DNA of 64,000 bases. Source: Hyaloperonospora brassicae (Eukaryota > Oomycota > Peronosporomycetes > Peronosporales > Peronosporaceae). Position 1 is the first letter of the stretch, and every line of letters begins with the position of its first letter. The notes beneath the pieces are model-generated. The model was not told the origin of the DNA and ran no database searches. It was given only the letters and a program-made list of their open reading frames with translations. The DNA is taken from the NCBI GenBank assembly GCA_947650285.1, contig CANTFL010000072.1, positions 50,945 through 114,944 of the forward strand, given 5' to 3'. The translations under genes were made by a program, and so were the position numbers. Shown here piece by piece: positions 53,359-64,000 of this stretch.

Positions 53359-56300
53359 ATGCAGCTAATCTAATATACGCCAACTGCAACACATACCGTT
53401 CTCTCGACTATTTTCACCGTCTTGTCGATCATTGAGTTTCATAAGATCTCTCCTTTTTGATGATTGTCTAGTCACTGTAAACTTTTATAGGGTGACGTCT
53501 ATGTGGCTACCGGCTGGTTTAATACTGACCTCAACGCTTGTTGGTTTCGATTGGCCAGACCGGTCTGACTTGACATTGTGCTGCTACGAGACAAAAGTGT
53601 ATACAATATATATCAATCCGGTTTGACGATGGGCATAACATTGCTCACGCAAAAACTTACCGGAAAGGTGTACGCGTGTCTTTGACTTTGAGAAAATAGG
53701 ACGTTTCAGTGTTTTTGTACTTATGCTATATCGCTGGGTCGTAACGACCTCCAACCTCTATCCTATGTCCAACAAATAAAGCATTTGAATATATTGGAAA
53801 ACATATTGACTTCCTACACGTTATATTTGCTCACTATTTTTATATCGATGGAAGCAGCCGACCGAAGAATTTACGATTCAGGTATCGCCGATTCTATCAT
53901 TTGCTGATCAAAGCATTCGTCGACCAAAGCATTTGTCGACTTCAATAATCGCCTATCAAAGCTTGCGAAGACTAAAAATTTATCGAGAAACGTGTTAACT
54001 GACCATAACCTTCGTTGACAGAAACTTGTCGACCGAGACAATCGCCGGGGTTTTTATCTCAATGCTGTCACCGACTGCTGGGTTAGGCTCGCCTTGCGAG
54101 AATTCGAGAATTCGATTTTGCAAAAATCGTTCACCGAATTAAGATCAATCTATGGAAGTAGATAATATGAACGCTGGGGTCAATATTTGTACAATATTCG
54201 GCTAGACAAAGCGTCTTCGATTGGAGTCACCCGAGTGAAACGCACAGTTGACGACAGCACCCAACAATTTGTGAACGCAGTTAATTTTGGTTGTAACATG
54301 TATCGATGTGGACCATCATTTTTACTGTTTTACGGTCTTTGTGAAGTGCAAAGTCGACATTGGACAAGCATTTTGTGTCTGTGTGGCGGCGCTATCAATT
54401 TCACGCTCACTTATAAGCAGTCGCGCACTTAGATAGAATTTATTAGCCTCTGTGATGTTTAAGATAGTAATTTATGGCTATCACAAATCAGTCCAGTAAT
54501 TATAAAACAATCGGAAGTATTCAGTTTTTCTATATTTTAAAGACGGCTATATGGACATTCACGGCAAACTAATTATTGTATTGTATTATTTGAAGCAGGT
54601 TTGTGCTCGCACGCATAGTAAACATCAGTGATGTATTTAGATTGGATCAATGTGCGCATATTGTATTTACTCATTTTGTAGAGCAATTTTATCATATTCA
54701 TTTCTGCGTATAAAATTTGTTTAGTAATAGGCACTATATAATTAGTTTACTTTGTCGATTAGCTGCGTTTTGGTGCATCTAGGCTTCTAGTGTTGCGTTA
54801 AAGCAAATGTTTAGTGCTGTAGCTAGAAGACACGAGTTTGCGAATGTAGTCCATTAGTTTTGTCTGTATTTATATCAGGCAAGGGTCAAAGCTTTCTCTT
54901 CTTTCTCGTACTGGTTTGTGTACCTTTTGTTCGTTTCATAACAGCGCAAAAGCCTTTTGTTGTGCTGGTTCAGTAATTGGTGACCGATCTTAAAGGCCGA
55001 GTAAAAAAGCACTGGCACTGGGGCCGGTATATACGTGGTCTGTTTTCGGGCACTAATATTATATAACGGCGAGGATTGGATGCTTGCATGTGAGCACCCA
55101 TCATATTGAGGATACAGCGGGTCGTTCGCGTACGTGGATAAACTCAACATATCTCTCTAATTTGTTTATCGAAGGAATTTACAAGTCGTTCGCGTTTCGT
55201 AGACTCGACAAATGCTCATCAGAGAAGCTACATACATATCGCGAGTACATCAGCTGATGAGGCGGCAAAAGAAAACTCAGTTCCAATTGACATATCGGGC
55301 CTTTTACCAAGTCCGACTCATCGGCCAGTGTCAAAGCCTGATTCCGCAAAATGTAGATCTTGAGCGAGACATGCCTCATGGCTTTATGTAAATTGTGCAT
55401 GGATACCGGCGGCAACAAACCATTGGCCGGGCGTAGTTTGGATTGAAACGGCTGCTGGACAAAAGAATACAAATATCTCTTCATGACGAACAAACACCAT
55501 TTCGGAAGCTGAATCACTGCACAGGGCTAAACGCGATTTAAATAGCCCCAGCTACAAATCTATTCCGTGTCCAGAGTATCAGTTGTTCTTGTTTTTTACC
55601 AGACGGCTATCTTCATCGACGCTAGAAGTCGCATATAACGTGATGAGCTAGTAGACACCCCGCGTATACTGTTGGAAAACGTGCGCAGCCTATCACGCAG
55701 CACCATCGTGTATACGGTGTGCAGCGTGAACTGGTATTCTCGGGCAACCGTTTACTGCTGCCCAGGCATGTCACTTGCCAAGATCCGAATCCCAGCTTTC
55801 CTTGCATGCCCGAAATGGGGAGATACACGCCACAACTACGATTCAGTGCTCATTTGACCACACTATGACGACTGAGACTTGCAACATAACACACATGACA
55901 TAAATACTGCTGAGCCCAGCTCAGCACATATAGTACGTGGCAAGCCAAGCAAGTCATCGTCGCGGAAAATGGCGACGAGAAAGTGGGAATAGACTGTAGC
56001 ATACGCTCTGTCGTGCCTCTCGCGCACTTGTGTGTCAGCAGCTCCATCTCATTGGAAATTATCCGAAGGTAGCACATACTTTGCCGATTCTTACCTAACA
56101 TCGTCTGCCGTAAGGTAACGTGTTCATTACTCGGCCAATGGATCACGGCGAGCACCGCACAATCTATTCGATAAGATGGACGTGTTTTTAGGACCGCATT
56201 GATCACGGCAATGCCTAGAAGTCGAGATATCATCGCCGGGTATACCACCGATCAAGTCAAGTACACGATTGTGAATCACCTTTGCGCTCGTCAATGCAAG

Positions 56301-56395
56301 GGCAAAAAGAGGTCAGGTCAGAGGCGGGCGCCTGTGTTAGTGCTTTCTACGATGTTTCATGGGCGTAAATGAAGTGAAAGGTAAGACACTAAACT
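53359..56395. other. About 3 kb without recognisable genes
   Basis: AT-rich for the first half. Around 53,880-54,040 short degenerate repeats of the type GATCAAAGCATTCGTCGACC and GACCAAAGCATTTGTCGACT occur. Two minus-strand frames (54,875-55,150 and 55,179-55,517) could be pieces of one broken gene; the second contains LVKGPICQLELSFLLPPHQL. A frame at 55,850-56,248 (minus) is hydrophobic at its end. I recognise none of them. Confidence 0.45.
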
Positions 56396-56878
56396 TGTAA
56401 CGGGGTTACACGTCGACTGGTAGTCGACGATAGGTGTGGTGCACACAAGAAAGGGGTACCCTGTAAAGTGATAGTAGAACACAGTAAGTGTATCAATTGT
56501 TGAAGACTGATGTCTGTCAACAATTGATTAAGAGATCTTTAGAAGGGTTTACTTCGAACCTTAGTGACTAGGTTAAGTAAGTTGTTCTATGGTGTTCTTT
56601 AGGTTTAAAGAAGAAATAAAATTCAGTTCCCCTTTTGATCAATAAGAGACACGTGCCTTACGAGGCGTCTTTGATCGGGAGGACAAAAGCAACGCCTATA
56701 AAGGTAGCTTGTCCTCGAGCACTCTGTGCTGTAATTCGTTTGAATCGTTTGGTCCCTCTGGAACGGGGACCGTTAGACTCTGAGCTATTGACTCTCTGAG
56801 TCGGGTTCTGTGAACCAAAGTTGCTCGTGAGAGCGTTAAGTCTTCCTCTGACTTAAGGAGCTGTGTAGCTCCGCTACA
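56396..56878 (+). repeat. 5' LTR of element E
   Basis: Begins TGTAACGGGGTTACACGTCG and ends GTAGCTCCGCTACA. The first 16 bases can fold on themselves (TGTAAC-GGG-GTTACA). It has no obvious relation to the A LTRs except for the shared TGTAACGGGG start. Confidence 0.95.
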
Positions 56879-56880
56879 CT

Positions 56881-56899
56881 TGGTAGCACTTGTAGTCAA
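56881..56899 (+). promoter_or_regulatory. Primer binding site of element E
   Basis: TGGTAGCACTTGTAGTCAA starts two bases after the LTR. It resembles the site of A1 (TGGTAGTACTTTGTAGTCC), again with TGG pairing to a tRNA CCA end. Confidence 0.65.
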
Positions 56900-56936
56900 T
56901 CTACGCCTGAGTCGTTACGACTGACCGTCTGCGAGG

Positions 56937-57956
56937 ATGGAGCAATCCGAACCCCTCAATGAGACCCAAAAGGTTGCTTTAGATAAGCTAACCGCGGCCG
57001 TAGGCCCAGAATATGTTGACGTTCTCGCTGCACAAGGTCCCTACGTGCTCAATGCGCGTGTCGATAGTTTTATGCAGTATGAAAAAGCCCTTTTAGGGCA
57101 GGTTCAGAACCAGGTAGCGTCGGCTGTGCCCACACGCTTTGTGGCTATGCCAGACGAAGAGGGTAAGCCTCGTCCCCTTAAGGTGGACGTCAAGCATTTC
57201 TCCGGAAGAGGGTAAAAACCTCATCCTCTGGATCCGTGAGATTGAGAGGGCCATGAGTTCTGGCTTTATCTCACTGTATAACCAGCGGGTCTCGCTGGCT
57301 ATCTCCAAACTCGATGGAAGAGCTAGATAGTTGGCTCTGACGTGCGGCACGTCGGTCGACTTGGCGTTTCCCACATGGGATTCGCTCAAGTTAGACCTGT
57401 TGCGAGTTTTCTCGCCGCCTAGCCAGGCCTATCGCGTGCGTTCACGCTTCTTGTCCACCCGTCAGGGTAAGAACGAGTTAACGGACTATGTCCAAGAGTT
57501 GAGAACTCTGATGGCTGCTATGCAGTCTGACCCTCTCCCTGAGACTGTCTGCGTGACAGTCTTTATGGAAGGTCTCCGCACTGGCGCTGCCAGGACCGAG
57601 GTGTTTCGAGTCCATCCCTCGACTTTCGAAGAGGCTGTGAGCATCGCTCACAATGCTGAGCATAACTTTACGATAGCGAGACTTGGTTGGAATGGGTTCA
57701 ACCCAATCTTTGCGAGATCAACCTCTGCGAGCACCTCGGCTTACTGTAAGCCAGAACCGATGGATCTCAGCTATGCTGAAGACGAAGGTGAAGCGGAGCT
57801 TCATGTTGCAGAGCAACGACAGGAAGTGAGACGCTGTTATACGTGTGGAAGCACCAAACACTTGCGTCCCACTTGTCCTTTGCGTAAGCAACAACGTAAC
57901 CCTATGGGCCGCAACCAGAAACCTGGTATGGCACGGGGAAACGTCGACACCCAGTA
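56937..57956 (+). pseudogene. gag of element E
   Basis: Starts MEQSEPLNETQKVALDKLTA at 56,937. The first frame ends near 57,215 by a frameshift (SGRG, where the next frame continues with EEGKNLILWIREIERAMSSG). A TAG at 57,328 follows. The capsid domain reads FPTWDSLKLDLLRVFSPPSQ, YRVRSRFLSTRQGKNELTDY and VCVTVFMEGLRTGAARTEVF. The zinc knuckle CYTCGSTKHLRPTC is intact (C-x2-C-x4-H-x4-C). It ends at a TAG at 57,955. Normal size for family A/E gag, about 340 codons. Confidence 0.88.
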
Positions 57957-58019
57957 GGTGCGGGGCGCCCTACTGGGGTAGAACTGAGTTCTGTCACTTC
58001 TCAACGAGGTAGAAAGAAA

Positions 58020-58450
58020 CAGGGCTTAGCCCCTCTGAGCTCTGTGCCCGCATGCACAGAGCGTGGATACAAGCCTGGCTTGTTAGTCGCCGTGGAGTAA
58101 TTAAAGGCTTCAGGAAGAATTAGTCGATCGTACTATACTCCGGAGCGTCACGCAATTAGGCTCGACGTCGTTACCTCGAGGGAAGTCAGCGATATGCCGA
58201 AGAGCTCAAAGCGCATGAAGGTGATTCGATCACCGTTCGTTTAGCGACTGGTATTCGTGTTACAGTGACTACAGTTCCGTCGAAGTTAGGTGTGGAGTAT
58301 TTGGACTTTGACAGCATTTAGCGCTGCCTTGTCCTCGATTTGGATTCTATATATGATTCATCCTAGGTATGGTTTGGTTTGATCGTCATGAGCCATGGAT
58401 TTATTGGAGGTCTAAGACCTTAGGCGCAACGCGCAATGTTCCTAGTGAAG
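58020..58450 (+). pseudogene. Aspartic protease of element E
   Basis: Broken frame with LYSGASRN in place of the usual D-S-G-A-S active site (Asp changed to Tyr), then LKAHEGDSITVRLATGIRVT and YLDFDSI-stop-RCLVLDLDSIYD, and WFDRHEPWIYWRSKTLGATR. The last segment is the 'G-M-x-W-x-x-x-H-x-P-W-I-D-W' block after the protease in Gypsy elements. At least three stops. Not functional. Confidence 0.7.
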
Positions 58451-58526
58451 TTTTGGAGAGTCATGGACCCACCTTCGCTAGGCAACAAAAGCGCTATTGG
58501 CGCGAGCCATTGACGGAAGATGAAAT

Positions 58527-59440
58527 GTGCTGGACATTTGTATGTCGGAGTTGATTAACTCGAATGTCTATGACATGAATATTAAGCGGAGCTCTTCTAA
58601 CGTATTTGAAGAGAGTTGTACTCCGTTGAGTGATACTCGTTGTGATAATGAGTCACTGCATGCTGCAGGCATGGTTGACCAAGGACCGAGACATCAAGAA
58701 TCTAATTCCTCTGATGTGAGTGAAGTGGCACGTGAAATTGCACCGAGTGAGGGCGGCCGAGGTGGCACCTCACTGAATGTCGGTAGTGAAATTGATGGCG
58801 AGAAGCCAGAGTGTTCAGGGCTAGGCCCGGATACTGTACGTAATGTGGTACGTGTAAATCCACTGGGTGAAGTGCTCGAGTTACGTAACACTTCGTCAGA
58901 TGTCGTTCAAGACATGAGCTCTCGTATAGAGCGTGCTAAGACAAAAAGCAACCATTGGCACCGTACTGGCCCGGCCTCTAGGAGGCGTAAGGTTTCTTTG
59001 AGGAAACAATCTCGGCGTCGGGTGGCAACTGTCAAGCGCCAGACATCCGAGATGTTGAGGAGTGATAATAGTAATGATACACTATATACACTTGTCAAAG
59101 GAATGACCGGCCATGTTACTGACAACATTACTCTTGAGGCACTTCCTTCTCTAGATAGTCTCTTTGAACTAGATGAAATGTCTGATGGCGAATTCAACCA
59201 AGCCTCAAAGGCAGGAGAGTTATCCGACTTGGTGGTCATTCGACCCGATGTTGAGTTCAAATCATCCTCTTTATTGAACGAGTCAGTTCTTGAGGACACG
59301 AAGGCAACACTTAATGCGCGTAATGGATCTTCGATCCTTAAGGATCCACTTGATCCGTTTTGCCCTTTGGTAAAGGAGTTTAAGACGTGGTGTGTCACAA
59401 CCCACCGTCTGTCTTACCTCCGAATAGAGGTGTGCGTCAT
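58527..59440 (+). pseudogene. Protease-RT linker of element E
   Basis: An open frame of about 300 codons between the protease and RT, rich in Ser, Glu and Asp with one basic block (PASRRRKVSLRKQSRRRVAT). It has no domain I recognise. Its second half is acidic (ELDEMSDGEFNQASKAGELS). Family A also has a linker here, though shorter and unrelated in sequence. It runs to the frame break just before the RT start. Confidence 0.5.
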
Positions 59441-60234
59441 GAAATTCACCTAGTTCCTGGAACTAAATACTGCGTAACACGGCAGTGGCCTTTACCAAAG
59501 GAGCAGTGTGACGTCATAGACGACTTCTTTCGTACAAAGCGCGGAGCAGGAATGGTACGTGAGAGCAAATCTCCTCATTCCACGCCCACATTTTGTGTCC
59601 TAAAGCCCAATGGGAAGTGGCGCATTGTTCATGCTTACAATAAGCTCAATGCTGCCACGATCCCGGCTCAGACATTAATCCCTATGAAAGATGTTCTTCA
59701 GAACAATATGGTGGGATGTACAATGTACAGTGCACTCGACTTAGTCGATGGTTATAATCAATTGCTCATGCGTGAGAAGGATATTCCGCTGACAGCGGTT
59801 AGTACCCCGAGCGGTATGCCCTGGGAGTGGCTTGTTATGCCACAGGGCTTGTTAAACGCCCCAGCTACGTTCAATCGTCTTGTAACGCGACTGTTTCGGC
59901 CTCACCGAGGTTATGCACAGACCTACTTTTATGACATCTTTGTCCACAGTCGTGCTATGAACGGCCGGTCTGATGTGGATAATCTCATCGACCATTTACG
60001 AGCAGTGCTCGAGTGCATGCGCACGAACAAGTTGTATGCCAACGCCTCTTAATGCATCTTTGGTGCACAAGAGATTCCCTTTTGAGGGTGCTTCATCGGG
60101 AAGCGTGGTGTTAGAGCGGATCCTGCTAAGATAAAGCCATAGTCGATTGGCCGGTTCCTAAGAACCAAAAGGACTTACGTAAGTGGCTTGGTCTCGCCAA
60201 TTACTTACACAAGTATAGTGCAAACTATGCAGAC
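59420..60234 (+). pseudogene. Reverse transcriptase of element E
   Basis: VRHEIHLVPGTKYCVTRQWP opens a clean frame to 60,052, through FCVLKPNGKWRIVHAYNKLN, YSALDLVDGYNQLLMREKDI, AVSTPSGMPWEWLVMPQGLL and NAPATFNRLV. The catalytic box reads TYFYDIFVHSRA: the first Asp of Y-F-D-D is Tyr, which abolishes polymerase activity. A TAA at 60,050 and further breaks follow in the connection (KRGVRADPAKIKP, then a stop). The family relation to A is clear in every motif. Confidence 0.9.
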
Positions 60235-60935
60235 ATGGCTCGGTCATTATCCAATCTCCTTAAAAATATACGGAGTAGTGTTGGACTAACACCGAGCATG
60301 AAGCCTTTACGGCGGTTAAGGAGAGTCTTCTTCATGCGCCAATCTTGGCTTTGCCCGATCCTGATCGGCCTTTCAGTGTCGTCTGTGACGCATCTGATTT
60401 TGCCATCGGCAGTGCTCTGTTACAAACATATTCTGGTGGACGGGAACGCGTCATTTCATTTGAGTCCCGAAAGCTAATTGCAGCTGAGAAGAACTATCCA
60501 GTTCATGACAAAGAGCTGCTTGCGAAGAAGTATGCTTCAGTCAAATTCAGTGTTCATTTGCTTTGCTCTAGGCCTTTTGTGATCTATATAGATCATGCGT
60601 CATTACGCACTGCGACCCAGTAGCCTCATATCTCTCAAAGAATGGTTTGTTGGCTTTCCTTCTTTGCCGAGTACAACTTCGAGGTGAAGTATTAGCCGGG
60701 CAAGCAGAACGCTTTGGCTGATGCGTTGTCACGTAGGCCTGACTATGAGCTTGCTCATGCTACGACTCTGTCATCATCGGTCACAGACCTCATTCGTTCG
60801 GCATATACCAAAGATGAACATTGTGAAGCTCAGCTACATGCTCTAAATAGCGAGGAGTTTAACGACTCAGACATTAATTGTCGGCACGATTACGTACGAG
60901 GCTACATCGATATATTCATCGATCAAGGCCTGTTG
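60235..60935 (+). pseudogene. RNase H of element E
   Basis: The frame 60,345-60,623 reads LPDPDRPFSVVCDASDFAIG (catalytic Asp), ISFESRKLIAAEKNYPVHDK (Glu) and VIYIDHASLRTATQ (Asp), then a TAG. A second stop lies in FEVKY-stop-PGKQNALADALSRRPD, where the last conserved D-A-L-S-R appears. The upstream part (60,235-60,345) is frameshifted. Only one RNase H is present, unlike in B, C and D. Confidence 0.85.
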
Positions 60936-60950
60936 TGATATAGCACAGAT

Positions 60951-62460
60951 ATGGAGGATACTCCCCGTATCGTTGTCCCTCTTGATGAGGAACTGAAGTA
61001 TCGCATCCTCTATGAGGCGCATGATACTGCGGCGAGCGGTCATCTCGGTCGAGAGAAGACATATAGCTCCGTGAGCCAATATTATTGGTGGCCCAAATTT
61101 TACAAATGGGTAAGCACATATGTGCGTACGTGAGAAACGTGTCAACGGGTGAAAGCCTCAGCTCATGCGGCTGCGCCGCTCGCTAGTTTGCCTATACCCT
61201 CTGGGTGCTAAGAGTCCATCAGTATGGATTTCATGTTCGGTCTGCCGAAAGATGTGCAAGGAAATACGGGTTTTGTGGTCTTTGTTGACCGTTTGAGCAA
61301 GATGGCTCACTTGGCGGCTGTGCCAGATATTATTGATGGTGAAGGTACAGCTACGCTGTATATCGATAGAGTGTTTCGACAACACGGCTTGCCTGTGGCA
61401 ATAGTCTCTGACAGAGATCCTCGCTTTACTGGGAAGTTTTGGAGGTCCATCTTCAAGGTGCTCGGCACACATTTAAACATGTCTACGGCGGATCATCCGC
61501 AGATCGATGGTCAAACCGAGCGAGTCAATCGCGTTATCGGTGACATATTACGCAGTGTTTGCGGTAATACACCAAAACGTTGGAGTTCAATGCTTCCTGT
61601 TGTTTATTTTGCGTTAAATAACGCTGTTCACGCCTTTACAGGCTTTACTCCGTTCTACGTGAACGGTCTCACACACCCTCGCGTTCCGTTAACGCTACCA
61701 CTGCGTGGTTCAGGGCTTGGTGGGGGAGAGATGGCCGATCGGCTTGCAGATATCAGCCCTGCTACTGCTCACAAACAGGTAAGCGAGTTTCTTACAACGC
61801 GATTGAATGTCTTACGACATGTGCGTGACGCACTGGCTGATAGCCAAGACAAGCAGAAGGAACATGCTGACGCTAAAAGCAGAAGTTGTATTGAACGTTT
61901 TGAGGTCGGAGATCGAGTTCTTTTCTACGCTAAAAACGTACCTACAAATGTAGTCTGCTGTCTTCAAGACAATTTACGTCCGCGCTCCATTGGACCATTG
62001 GTCGTCACTAAGAAGGGACTTGCATGTACGCTCAGCTTTCTGCGCAAATTGCGCACACACCCCGTGTTCTACGGTGTCTTGCTTAAGCTGCATCGGGGTC
62101 CGTCCCACGTGATCTTGAAGGAGCTTGCGCCGCATATGTTAACCTTGCCATCGGTTGCTGAATCCGTATCAGGAGGCAAAGCTGAGCCTCCATCCGGGCT
62201 TGGCCCAACTTCAACACCTCAACACGGGCTCGCATTGCGTCAAGCGCACGCTGGGTCTGACCCAATGTCTCATGGAGACCACTCAGCTCGAGAAGCACCT
62301 TTTGAGGCTCCTCCTTCGGTATACCGACCACCTCCGACGCGGCTCTATGAGCAAGGGAACCACTTATTCCATGTGGAGAGACTTCTATAGCGACGTCGTG
62401 GTCAAGGTCAATACCAGTATCTACTTAAGTGGCGAGGGCACCCAAAGTTGGAAACTCGTG
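60951..62460 (+). pseudogene. Integrase and chromodomain of element E
   Basis: The zinc finger region is YEAHDTAASGHLGREKTYSS...YYWW, with the Cys pair lost to a stop and frameshift near 61,130. The core frame is open from 61,224 to 62,390. It has all three catalytic residues: SMDFMFGLPKDVQG, IVSDRDPRFTGKFWRS and DGQTERVNRVIGD. The GPY/F part is altered to RSIGPLVVTKKGLA, with LRTHPVFYGVLLKL following. After a linker of about 90 codons the chromodomain starts (HLFHVERLL), is broken by a TAG at 62,388, and continues QYQYLLKWRGHPKLE. The linker is antisense to the end of the opposite ORF. Confidence 0.88.
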
Positions 62461-63383
62461 CAAGTATATGATACCCATTCGGCAGGATTGCCCATACGCC
62501 GTGGATGTTAGATGAAGATCGTGGCAAGGGTTATCCCCGACCGAGAGCGCTTCTCACCAATAGTGGTGGGCGGTAGCATGTTGCTCCGCACCAAAGGGTC
62601 GTGACCCGTGGTTGCCATTGTAGCCGGAGCATAACGCGTACGTGAACGCAACTGGCCCCTGGCCTTGAGTTTGGCATACTCGAACCCAAGCTTTCGTTCC
62701 AACCTAACTTCGGCCACATCGGCGCTGGCCCGCAGCGCTGGCACACTGCTAAGGTGTCGCTTGCGATAAACCCAACGGATGAACTGATTGTCCTCCTCCT
62801 CGGGCAGTTCACCAGCGAGCAACAAGATGGACACGCCCTTAATCGGTCGAACCGAGAAACCACGAGACAAGCTCCCAAGATGCGCGCGGTACTGACCTTG
62901 CGTGGTGAAGAATGGTTCGAGATATCTCTTATTTAGAGCCTGACGACCGGCTATATCTTCGGGCGACGTAGCCTTGGGGCCCATGGCCCATGTTGAAAGG
63001 CCACAGCCTTCCGTTTGACGTAGGCGTTGCTCCACGTCAGGTATTGTAAACATATACCCACTCCGATTTTGAATAACTGTCTGGGTATGAGTGCGACGTA
63101 GGGCACGCTCCTCACGCTGGAGGGTTAACTCCCGTTGCTCGTCGAGCGGGTTTGTGATGATGTTCTCATCTGCATCTGTTGTATGATGCTGCGCCCCTGG
63201 CGCTGTAATAACACCACGTCTAACGAACGGATTCGGTGCTGTTTGAGGTCGAGCCTCAGATACAGCGGACTGGGACGATATCCCTTCATCTCCAGGGACA
63301 CTGGTATCACTACCATAATCCACATCCTCATTAAGACCGAGGTAGGAGGAAAGAGTCCGAGACTCTTTGAGTGGCGATGTCAT
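62083..63383 (-). pseudogene. Antisense accessory ORF of element E
   Basis: Begins at ATG 63,383 (MTSPLKESRTLSSYLGLNED), about 105 bp inside the 3' LTR, and is open for 291 codons to 62,508. After a frame break the reading reopens from about 62,430 (VDTGIDLDHDVAIEVSPHGI) to a stop at 62,083. The N-terminal half is acidic to neutral. The middle holds PDVEQRLRQTEGCGLSTWAM, RYLEPFFTTQGQYRAHLGSL and EDNQFIRWVYRKRHLSSVPA. The basic part is KLKARGQLRSRTRYAPATM. The end is a predicted coiled coil, ELSGLHETLGQTQRALDAMR and ARMEAQLCLL. The last 350 bp are antisense to the pol linker and chromodomain. I see no clear sequence match to the A or D antisense proteins, though layout and position match. Unknown family. 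Confidence 0.65.
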
Positions 63384-63488
63384 GGTGTTTCGTGTTTTGC
63401 CACCGTGAGGTTAGTGCACACACACCATCCTCTTCGAGGAAAGAAACCGATTGACGTTTTGTGGTAACGTCAGTCTGGTGGGGGAGGG

Positions 63489-63969
63489 TGTAACGGGGTT
63501 ACACGTCGACTGGTAGTCGACGATAGGTGTGGTGCACACAAGAAAGGGGTACCCTGTAAAGTGATAGTAGAACACAGTAAGTGTATCAATTGTTGAAGAC
63601 TGATGTCTGTCAACAATTGATTAAGAGGTCTTTAGAAGGGTTTACTTCGAACCTTAGTGACTAGGTTAAGTAAGTTGTTCTATGGTGTTCTTTAGGTTTA
63701 AAGAAGAAATAAAATTCAGTTCCCCTTTTGATCAATAAGAGACACGTGCCTTACGAGGCGTCTTTGATCGGGAGGACTAAAGCAACGCCTGTAAAGGTAG
63801 CTTGTCCTCGAGCACTGTGCTGTAATTCGTTTGAATCGTTTGGTCCCTCTGGAACGGGGGCCGTTAGACTCTGAGATATTGACTCTCTGAGTCTGATTCT
63901 GTGAACCAAAGTTGCTCGTGAGAGCGTTAAGTCTTCCTCTGACTTAAGGAGCTGTGTAGCTCCGCTACA
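63489..63969 (+). repeat. 3' LTR of element E
   Basis: Aligns with 56,396-56,878 with very few changes. A polypurine tract (GGTGGGGGAGGG, 63,477-63,488) precedes it. It is followed directly by the target duplication AAACT. Confidence 0.95.
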
Positions 63970-64000
63970 AAACTCCCCACATCTACCAATCGACAACCAT

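Larger units (their letters stand above)
56396..63969 (+). mobile_element. Complete Gypsy chromovirus element E with target duplication
   Basis: Two nearly identical LTRs (56,396-56,878 and 63,489-63,969) enclose gag, protease, RT, RNase H, integrase and chromodomain on the plus strand and an antisense ORF on the minus strand. The 5 bases AAACT precede the element (56,391-56,395) and follow it (63,970-63,974), a direct target duplication. In the LTRs I count about seven substitutions and one 2-bp indel, so the insertion is young. Even so the genes carry stops and frameshifts, which suggests that it was already defective when it moved. Confidence 0.95.

Noticed and set aside
54875..55517. A two-part host gene on the minus strand
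   Set aside because: The two frames do not join, and neither resembles a known protein. Listed only as an unexplained open stretch.

Overview
The window reads as repeat-dense oomycete DNA, most likely from a Peronosporales genome such as Phytophthora. The evidence is several families of Ty3/Gypsy chromodomain retrotransposons with extra RNase H domains, a broken START-like gene fragment of the type expanded in oomycetes, and remnants of pogo, MULE, hAT and Tc1/mariner-like transposons. I see no intact host gene, no tRNA or rRNA gene and no CRISPR array. Nearly every long coding stretch is a retroelement gene, and most are broken by stops or frameshifts.

Layout. 1-1.7 kb: truncated Copia gag-pol (-). 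2.1-2.5 kb: START-like fragment. 3.3-5.2 kb: pogo-like DNA transposon with terminal inverted repeats and TA duplications. 5.3-5.9 kb: two more transposase scraps. 5.9-7.7 kb: AT-rich, no genes seen. 7.7-10.2 kb: solo LTR and MULE fragment caught in a near-perfect inverted repeat with arms of about 650 bp. 10.2-19.3 kb: Gypsy element B (+), decayed and truncated. 19.3-22.8 and 30.8-32.1 kb: Gypsy element C (-), split by the insertion of complete Gypsy element A1 (-, 22,788-30,758). 32.1-33.4 and 48.1-51.9 kb: A2 (+), a second copy of family A, split by the insertion of element D (-, 33,396-48,104), a 14.7-kb relative of B with 1.85-kb LTRs. 52.9-53.4 kb: solo LTR. 53.4-56.4 kb: nothing recognisable. 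56,396-63,969: element E (+), complete with a 5-bp target duplication.

The most notable system is shared by unrelated-looking families. Elements A1, A2, C, D and E each carry a long extra open reading frame between the end of pol and the 3' LTR, on the opposite strand, starting near the 3' LTR and running towards pol. In A2 and E this antisense frame runs through the pol segment that links the integrase GPY/F region to the chromodomain, so both strands are open over the same DNA. The antisense proteins have acidic, Ser-rich, basic and coiled-coil parts and no domain I can name. C, D and B also carry a second, archaeal/plant-type RNase H after the usual one.

Two sequence-level oddities do not come from any single gene. 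Family A coding DNA is tiled with short, near-perfect hairpins, often one per 40-60 bp, on both coding strands. Family B/D DNA is packed with the word GATC, about 15 in one 300-bp stretch of the LTR. Finally, A1 and A2 share a 1.2-kb inverted, almost identical tract that carries the same stop codons, while their flanks are far more diverged.
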